Shown here: piece by piece, positions 14,468 through 19,854 of the stretch
How the letters are laid out: each line of letters opens with the position of its first letter
Position numbering within the stretch: position 1 is the stretch's first letter
Source: Hyphomicrobiales bacterium
GTDB lineage: Bacteria; Pseudomonadota; Alphaproteobacteria; Rhizobiales; Devosiaceae
Direction: 5' to 3'
Assembly: GCA_015487985.1 (NCBI GenBank)
Contig: WFOP01000083.1
Coordinates: forward strand, 1 to 19,854
Length of the DNA: 19,854 bases
Position numbers and translations under genes: made by a program
The notes under the pieces: generated by a model
Told to the model about the DNA's origin: nothing
What the model saw: the letters and a program-made list of their open reading frames with translations, nothing else
Databases searched by the model: none

Positions 14468-16792
14468 CTATTCAGACAGCCCCTTGAGGGCAAAGGTGAA
14501 CCAGAATCTGTGATCTATTTTGAGTGTGCTCAAATTCTGGCTTGCCTCATAATCTGCGCCATAGGTCAGATAGTTATCATCATATACCAGGCCGATATTG
14601 GCTTTTGTCCAGTTTGCCGCCATGATATCGGTGGTGCCCCCTGCATTCAATGTCCAGTATTCCGCAACGGGAATGCCCACCGAGGCGCGCAATGTATGGG
14701 TGTCATTGAGCACGCCGCGCGCCGGTTTTGCCGCCAGATAATAATAGTCGGCGCTCAGCTTATACCCTGAAATATCCACTTCGGAAGCCAGGGCACCCCG
14801 AACAATCGAGGATGCCGCCACGTCATATTCAAACTTGGCCCCCACTTCAATTCCGGGGGAGAACCCGGCCTGCAATCCGGCCACTACAAATGAATTTGCG
14901 GTTTCCAGCCCGCTTGAATTTCCGGTTTGGCCATGGTCAAAAATTGAAAAACTGTTAACTCCGGCCAGTTGGAAAGACTGCCCGCCAATCAGGCGCAGCC
15001 AACTGCCATCAGCAAAATCGGCCTGATACTGCCCCCCCACATTCAGCCTGAGGCCGGTTTCCTGCCGGTCGGTTCCCGAAAAACGATTAAAGCTGAAAAG
15101 GTTGGCATCTTCAAATATCAACCCTTGTGCATTGTCATTGGTAATGCCCGGAAGCGTGGTGGTGCTTGCGCGATAGACCAGTTGCACAATTGGCTCGATC
15201 AGGTAGGTGCTGGCCCCATCGGTCCCCAGAATTGGAAACCGCACATCCAGCGCCGCAATGGGGGTGGCGCTGAACAATGAGGAAGCGAGGGGCAATTGGG
15301 GCGAAGTTCCGTCATAACTGGCCCCGTCCACCCGCATCCCCAGATAAGGGGTAACCGCAAGGCCGCCGGGCACAATAAACTGTTTTGACCAGATGGCCTC
15401 GGCCGAGCCGTGAACTTTTGTTCCCTGATAGCCATAAATGAAAGGGGGGGTGCCGTGGTCCGCCTCCCGCCTGACCCCGATCAGGTCCGCTTCGATGGCA
15501 ACCTGCCCCATGTCATTTGGCAATTCCTGCACATGATCCAGCCGCGCCACCGGAAGTGTCAAACCCTGTTGCGCCTGCTGTGCGGAGGTAACTTCACCCG
15601 TTCGTCTGAACTGCTGCACGCGGGCATCAAAAAAGGTATTGCCGCTCAAATGCTGCACATAAAGATCATCAATTGTGTCAAATCCGGTCAGTTTGTAATC
15701 CGGAATAAATCCCGGATCAGTAAACGCCAGATAGGACCATCCCGCGCGCCAGTTTTCCATTGGCGTGAAAGAGCCCGAAGTCTGGATTGCCCCGCGCCAG
15801 TCCCTGTCCCCCACATTGCCGGTGAAAACACTGCGATCAAATTGATAAAGCCCCGCCGCCCGAACGCTGGTGCTGCCCATCTCAAAACGCTGGGTGAGTT
15901 CTGCATCCAGCATGAATATTTGCTGACTCATCAGCATGGGGGTCAGCCACAGGTCAGTATTGTCGCTTACGGGGCTGAAATAGGGGACGGCAACCCGTGC
16001 GCCAAATTTTTCCGAATAGTCAAATCGTGGAAACCTGAACCCGGCGGCCCGACTGTTTGTAGGGTCCGGCAGCCACAGGAAGGGCAGGGAGGCAATCGGC
16101 TGTCCAAGCAATTCCAGTTGCGGGGATTCAAGGTAAAGCGTTTGTTCCTCCTGGTTGAGGATGATTTTTGCGGATTTTATCCGCCAGCCGATTTTGTGCC
16201 CGTGCACATCGGTGCAATATCCGCATGGGGCATAGGTGCCGTTGGTCAGAATCGATTCCACATTGTCCCGATAGTCGGCAACATCGGCGGTAATGAGCGC
16301 GCCATCCGCCGTTTGCATTTCAAGGGCATCAACAAAGGCCTGTTTGAAATCCCCCGTTACCTCAATCCGCTCGCCGGTATAGACAACCTGCTCGGGATCC
16401 TTCACCACGGCATTGCCGATCAGGACCAGATCCCCTGAACTGCGATCATATATCGCACGCTCCGCAGACGCCAGAAACCCGTTATAGCTGAGTTGGACAT
16501 TCCCCCGGGCGACAATCCGGTTTGAATCCGCATCAAGCACCAGCGTATCAGCCTCAACGCCAATATTTTCAGCAGAGGAGGTTGGGAAGCTGGAAAAAAA
16601 ATCATCCGGCAATATCTGCAGCCGCTCGGGGGTGGTTTCGCTTTCATTGTCGATGCCAAAAAATGGACCAAGGGCTTGCCCCGATGCCGCGCCCGAAAAC
16701 AACAGCATGCCCCCTGCACCCAGCATAGCCAGCCACATCCGTGTGCTCTTTACAATGTCACAGCCCTTTGCCCGGCCATGAAAATTACGCAT
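14468..16792 (-). CDS. lptD: LPS-assembly protein LptD
   Basis: Outer-membrane barrel that, with the lipoprotein LptE, inserts LPS into the outer leaflet. From ATG 16792 the product has 774 residues: a signal region (hydrophobic about 19-37, likely cut after ASG or SGQA), a periplasmic OstA/LptA-like domain at about 75-165 (LDADSNRIVARGNVQLSYNG), and a long barrel of alternating strands ending in HRFWFTFALKGLSE. Cys190 and Cys193 (PCGYC) are the only cysteines I can find after the signal region. The start overlaps the lptG stop by one base (TGATG), which decides against the 24-codon upstream extension. surA follows after 170 bases. Confidence 0.95.
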   Translation of the reverse strand: MRNFHGRAKGCDIVKSTRMWLAMLGAGGMLLFSGAASGQALGPFFGIDNESETTPERLQILPDDFFSSFPTSSAENIGVEADTLVLDADSNRIVARGNVQLSYNGFLASAERAIYDRSSGDLVLIGNAVVKDPEQVVYTGERIEVTGDFKQAFVDALEMQTADGALITADVADYRDNVESILTNGTYAPCGYCTDVHGHKIGWRIKSAKIILNQEEQTLYLESPQLELLGQPIASLPFLWLPDPTNSRAAGFRFPRFDYSEKFGARVAVPYFSPVSDNTDLWLTPMLMSQQIFMLDAELTQRFEMGSTSVRAAGLYQFDRSVFTGNVGDRDWRGAIQTSGSFTPMENWRAGWSYLAFTDPGFIPDYKLTGFDTIDDLYVQHLSGNTFFDARVQQFRRTGEVTSAQQAQQGLTLPVARLDHVQELPNDMGQVAIEADLIGVRREADHGTPPFIYGYQGTKVHGSAEAIWSKQFIVPGGLAVTPYLGMRVDGASYDGTSPQLPLASSLFSATPIAALDVRFPILGTDGASTYLIEPIVQLVYRASTTTLPGITNDNAQGLIFEDANLFSFNRFSGTDRQETGLRLNVGGQYQADFADGSWLRLIGGQSFQLAGVNSFSIFDHGQTGNSSGLETANSFVVAGLQAGFSPGIEVGAKFEYDVAASSIVRGALASEVDISGYKLSADYYYLAAKPARGVLNDTHTLRASVGIPVAEYWTLNAGGTTDIMAANWTKANIGLVYDDNYLTYGADYEASQNLSTLKIDHRFWFTFALKGLSE

Positions 16793-17868
16793 CACGCTCG
16801 TCCGTCTTCCTTTTTCAGCAATACACTCACGCCAATCAATATGGCGAGTATTGCCGGTCCCCATGTAGCAAATGCCGGGTCCAATACACCCGAAGATCCG
16901 GCCCGATCAGCCATCTCGGTTATAACAAACACCACAAAGCCCATTACAATACCATAAAGTATGGCCATTCCAAACGTATTATCTCGCTGATAACCCGCTG
17001 TAAATGCAAACGCAATTAACAAAGAGCCAACAAGCAATAAAGGCAGGGCCGCCAATTTTGCCAATCGGGTTTCCGCCGCTGAACGAATGACGGGATCACT
17101 CACCCCTGAAGTGAGCAGGTTAATCAGTTCAAAAAAGGTAAAATCCTCAGTTGAACCAAGGGATACACGCAAATCCGCACGGGTTGAATCGGTGTTCAGG
17201 ACATAGGATGCAACCTGTTGCGTATTCCCCCCCGTTTTTGTCAGGGTCGCATTGTTCAAAATCCACTGCCCTTGCAAATAATCTGCCTTTTGTGCGCTGA
17301 TTCGTCTGATGTCATCGGACCAGTCGGGAAAAACCAGAACATTATGCAAAATGGAACCATTTTCCCGCGCGCTTTCGGCACGAATGAAATATTCCCCGTT
17401 TGCCCCGCTCTGGTGTAACCAGATATCGCTTGTTGCGCGCGCCACCCCGCCGCCAAGTCCGGGGGGTGTGGGGTTGATTTCACGGTTGATTTTTGTCGAA
17501 ATCCCTTCGCCCAGCATTGTAATGGCTATGCCCAACAGTGCAATTGCCAGCATGGGGCCGCGCAGAATTCTCCAGATTGAAATGCCGCTCGCCTTCATCA
17601 CCACAAATTCCCGGCGCGCCTGAAACTCCACCAGCGCAATAATGGATCCCAGCAGAACAGTGATAGACAGGGTTTTGATGGTCCAGCGCACCGAAGATGT
17701 AACGACTGAAAGCCAGGCAACGGCATCGCCACTAATGGCCGACACCCGTGCAAAGCGCGGCCCGTCAAGGGATTCGCTCAAAAATATGAGGCAAAAGAAC
17801 ACGAATATAACCCTGAAAACCCGCGAAATCACGCGGGTGGAGACAAACCAGTCCAGACGCGAAATCAT
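16792..17868 (-). CDS. lptG: LPS export ABC transporter permease LptG
   Basis: One of the two inner-membrane subunits of the LptB2FG transporter that extracts LPS and drives it along the Lpt bridge. The 358-residue product has three N-terminal membrane segments (about 17-32, 65-82, 103-119), the coupling-helix motif EFVVMKASGISIWRIL (about 87-102) that contacts LptB, a periplasmic jellyroll region (about 125-260), and three C-terminal membrane segments. ATG 17868 overlaps the lptF stop in an ATGA arrangement, which decides the start; the frame stays open 95 codons further inside lptF but that part is not family-like. The lptD start overlaps its stop. LptB, LptA and LptC are not in this window. 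Confidence 0.96.
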   Translation of the reverse strand: MISRLDWFVSTRVISRVFRVIFVFFCLIFLSESLDGPRFARVSAISGDAVAWLSVVTSSVRWTIKTLSITVLLGSIIALVEFQARREFVVMKASGISIWRILRGPMLAIALLGIAITMLGEGISTKINREINPTPPGLGGGVARATSDIWLHQSGANGEYFIRAESARENGSILHNVLVFPDWSDDIRRISAQKADYLQGQWILNNATLTKTGGNTQQVASYVLNTDSTRADLRVSLGSTEDFTFFELINLLTSGVSDPVIRSAAETRLAKLAALPLLLVGSLLIAFAFTAGYQRDNTFGMAILYGIVMGFVVFVITEMADRAGSSGVLDPAFATWGPAILAILIGVSVLLKKEDGRA

Positions 17869-18962
17869 GTGGCGGGCCCCGTGTTTCTTTTTCGCCGGAG
17901 CCAGCCCGCCGGCCTGATATGCCTTATCATTATGAAGCCGGCGGCCATCAGCATAACAAGCGGCCCCAGATAATAGCCATAGAAAGAATAGTTTGCCGCA
18001 AGCCCTGATAGGGATCGTTCGGAAAACGCCACGATTAAAACAATCAGTTCGGGGGGCAGGCGTCTTCCTGTTCTTTGTCCGTGGGGGAACGCGCCAAGGG
18101 CTGCAATCAGCAGGCAGAGCGCCAAAACCCGAGGCCCCTCCGAGAATCTCCAATGCAGCTGGTCCAACATGCCATAGCGAAAATTTCCGGCCTTAAGCCC
18201 TTGTTGTATCAACTTGAATGAACTGCGTTGGATAACCGGATTTGCAATGTTGAGCGGGTCTGTCAGGCTTTCAATGGCAAGGTCATAGCGGGCAAATTCT
18301 ATCTCTGAATATCTGCCATCCGCCGGGGCAGCCTGCAGGCGCCCGTTGCGCAAACTGATCTGATATCCTTCCGCTCCAATAACAATTTCCGCCCGCTCCG
18401 CCAGATAGGTCCGCCGAATATCGGGGTCCCGTTTATCATCGGCAAAAAAATCCTCAATGATTCCGTTTGAGTTGCGGCCCCCGATTCGCACCACAACGCC
18501 GTCTGAAATCTGGGTGAAACGTCCCGGTGTTAAATTCTGGCTGAGCAGATCAACCGCAATCTGGGCGCTCCAGACATTGACGGCACGGCGTGAAACCGGC
18601 TCTGCCCAGTTAGAGATAAACAGGGCAAACACCGCCCCGGAAATTGAAAAAACAGCCAGTGCGGACCAGATGGCCTTAATTCGACCGCTGGAGTGAATCG
18701 AGTGTAATTCGTGGCTTTCCTGCATGGCGCTCAGGGCGCGGGCCAACCCAATGCCCATGCAGATATATATGATCTGACGGGACAGGGGCGGGGTGGTCAA
18801 AAGAGACTGCCCGAACAGGGTGAGAAGGTTTTGCCCTTTTTCCGTGATAAGGTCGAAAAGCCGCAGCATTTGCATGAGCCAGACCAGAAATATTGCAATC
18901 AGGTACAGCGCCAGCGCGCCCCCGGTAAACCTGAACAATAGATAGCGAGAAAGGTGACTCAT
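17865..18962 (-). CDS. lptF: LPS export ABC transporter permease LptF
   Basis: Partner of LptG in the LptB2FG LPS transporter in the inner membrane. The 365-residue product begins MSHLSRYLLFRF and has membrane segments at about 14-33, 50-78 and 97-119, a coupling-helix region SHELHSIHSSGR (about 83-94), a periplasmic jellyroll domain, and a C-terminal membrane block from about 285. The start is ATG 18962, preceded by an in-frame TTG at 18965; only a weak GAGAAA-like ribosome binding site lies upstream. It is the first gene of the leftward series and is divergent from pepA, so a promoter for lptF-lptG-lptD should lie in 18963-19166, but I cannot place it. Confidence 0.95.
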   Translation of the reverse strand: MSHLSRYLLFRFTGGALALYLIAIFLVWLMQMLRLFDLITEKGQNLLTLFGQSLLTTPPLSRQIIYICMGIGLARALSAMQESHELHSIHSSGRIKAIWSALAVFSISGAVFALFISNWAEPVSRRAVNVWSAQIAVDLLSQNLTPGRFTQISDGVVVRIGGRNSNGIIEDFFADDKRDPDIRRTYLAERAEIVIGAEGYQISLRNGRLQAAPADGRYSEIEFARYDLAIESLTDPLNIANPVIQRSSFKLIQQGLKAGNFRYGMLDQLHWRFSEGPRVLALCLLIAALGAFPHGQRTGRRLPPELIVLIVAFSERSLSGLAANYSFYGYYLGPLVMLMAAGFIMIRHIRPAGWLRRKRNTGPAT

Positions 18963-19132
18963 CAAGATTCAGAATTTCTCGTTGATGGGCCACCAAGGGG
19001 AGTGCTGCCCAATTGCCTAACCTGTTGACCCGAATTGCAAAGCCACTAAACATCTGCAACAAAGGTGAGATGAGTTTCCAATAATTCGCAACGCAAAACA
19101 AGCAAATCTTCTCAAACCCTTACGAAACTTCA

Positions 19133-19157
19133 TAAAATATCAAGACAAAATATCAAG
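19133..19157 (+). promoter_or_regulatory. Direct repeat and -10-like box upstream of pepA
   Basis: AAAATATCAAG occurs twice (19134-19144 and 19147-19157) with a 13-base period. The first copy overlaps a -10-like TAAAAT (19133-19138), with a poor -35 candidate TTCTCA (19109-19114) 18 bases upstream. The second copy runs into the pepA ribosome binding site AAGGTG. The repeat is seen; promoter function is a guess. Confidence 0.33.
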
Positions 19158-19166
19158 GTGAATTCA

Positions 19167-19854
19167 TGTCTGAAAAACTGATAATAAAAATCGCAAAATT
19201 TCCAGCTAAAAAAATTCCAAACCTTGTGATTTTTGTGACTGAGGGGCAAAAGCCCGCTGGCGAGGCGGCGCGCCTTTTTGCCCGGACCGGACTGAATTGG
19301 GAGGGGTTGAGCAAAGCCGGTGATTTTTCGGGCAAATCGGGACAGGTTCTGGATATTCTGGCCCCCCCAAACCTGCCTGTTGAGCGTTTGCTGGCGGTGG
19401 GGCTGGGTAAAGCGGCCCATCAGACCGGCGGAGACAAGGCATCTTCCTCCGCCAGGGGGAAATCGGGGAAAGAGAAAGCCGAACAAGAAGATGCCGGCGC
19501 TTCCGCCACTCAATGGGCTGACAGGGGGGGCAAACATCTTTCCCTGTTGAAAAAACTCAACCTGCAACAGGCCGCACTTGTTCTGGATGCCCCCGAACTG
19601 GACCCCGATGCCATTGCCAACATCTGTGCGGGCATGAAACTGGCCAATTACAGTTTTGACAAGTTCCTCTCCAAAAAGACCGACGAAGAGGATGCCGGGG
19701 AAAAAATCTGGAACATTACCTGTTATGTCAGCGACAAATCCGCAGTTGAAAAGGCATTCAAACGCAGGGATGCCGGCGTTGAGGGTACGCTTCTGGCCCG
19801 TGAACTCGTCAACGAGCCGCCAAATGTACTGGGACCCGTGGAATTTGCAAAAAC
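19167..19854 (+). CDS. pepA: Leucyl aminopeptidase (M17 family), 5' part only
   Basis: Cytosolic aminopeptidase that removes N-terminal residues from peptides; E. coli PepA also binds DNA. Reading from ATG 19167 (AAGGTG five to six bases upstream) gives 229 residues to the window edge: the N-terminal macro-like domain (VGLGKAA near 78-84), then ARELVNEPPNVLGPVEFA at 211-228, the highly conserved entry to the catalytic domain. The two-metal active site lies beyond the window. Residues about 84-115 form a Lys/Ser/Glu-rich, low-complexity insertion (KASSSARGKSGKEKAEQEDA) where homologues usually go directly from the glycine-rich strand into the next helix. It is divergent from lptF, as in several Rhizobiales. 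Family call firm. Confidence 0.93.

Noticed and set aside
15410..16438. 342-codon open frame on the plus strand opposite lptD
   Set aside because: Antisense shadow of the lptD coding frame with no ribosome binding site and a composition that does not look like a folded protein family.
16793..16864. N-terminal extension of lptD inside lptG
   Set aside because: ATG 16792 overlaps the lptG stop (TGATG), and the hydrophobic signal segment lies after it.
17869..18153. N-terminal extension of lptG inside lptF
   Set aside because: The ATGA overlap with the lptF stop and the normal LptG start at MISRLDWF make the extra 95 codons implausible.
341..19530. Runs of seven G or C in alr (341-347), surA (14110-14116), lptD (15444-15450), lptG (17227-17233) and pepA (19362-19368, 19524-19530), considered as phase-variation tracts
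   Set aside because: Roughly the number expected by chance for this base composition and length, all frames intact, and the genes are essential or housekeeping, not typical contingency loci.

Overview
This window is a piece of an alphaproteobacterial chromosome, most likely Hyphomicrobiales (Rhizobiales) or a close neighbour. The evidence is the gene order (alr, dnaB, rplI, rpsR, rpsF against fabD, fabG, acpP, fabF, mltG, yicC, gmk, then rsmA, pdxA, surA, lptD, lptG, lptF against pepA), which I recognise from that group, and the protein motifs. I ran no alignment, so the order-level placement is an inference. All 17 large genes are housekeeping genes with intact family motifs, packed tightly. 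I see no mobile element, CRISPR array, tRNA or rRNA gene, phage remnant or defence system.

Layout: (1) Bases 1-2505, minus strand: replicative helicase dnaB followed by alanine racemase alr, which runs off the left edge. (2) Bases 2682-4115, minus strand: ribosomal protein operon rpsF-rpsR-rplI, closed by a strong intrinsic terminator. Its rpsR-rplI gap and rpsF leader both contain RNA-hairpin potential. (3) Bases 4116-4954: a divergent regulatory region with a candidate operator and promoter, and a probable 33-residue membrane protein just before fabD. (4) Bases 4955-11431, plus strand: fatty acid synthesis genes fabD, fabG, acpP and fabF, then the septal/terminal peptidoglycan lyase mltG, the endoribonuclease-family gene yicC and guanylate kinase gmk. 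(5) Bases 11455-18962, minus strand: lptF, lptG, lptD, surA, pdxA, rsmA, read right to left with start/stop overlaps at three junctions. (6) Bases 19167-19854, plus strand: the N-terminal third to half of leucyl aminopeptidase pepA, cut by the right edge.

Functionally this is an envelope-building neighbourhood. FabD, FabG, AcpP and FabF make the acyl chains used for phospholipid and lipid A. LptF, LptG and LptD move finished LPS from the inner to the outer membrane, and SurA chaperones barrel proteins such as LptD. MltG terminates glycan strands and Alr supplies D-alanine for peptidoglycan.

I did not find a convincing undescribed multi-gene system. The observations most worth following up are small: the 33-residue membrane ORF upstream of fabD, three tandem hairpins between rpsR and rplI, a stem that would sequester the rpsF ribosome binding site, a GTTTGA-N5-TCAAAC palindrome beside a candidate fab promoter, nested hairpins between fabG and acpP and between lptD and surA, and a charged insertion in PepA.
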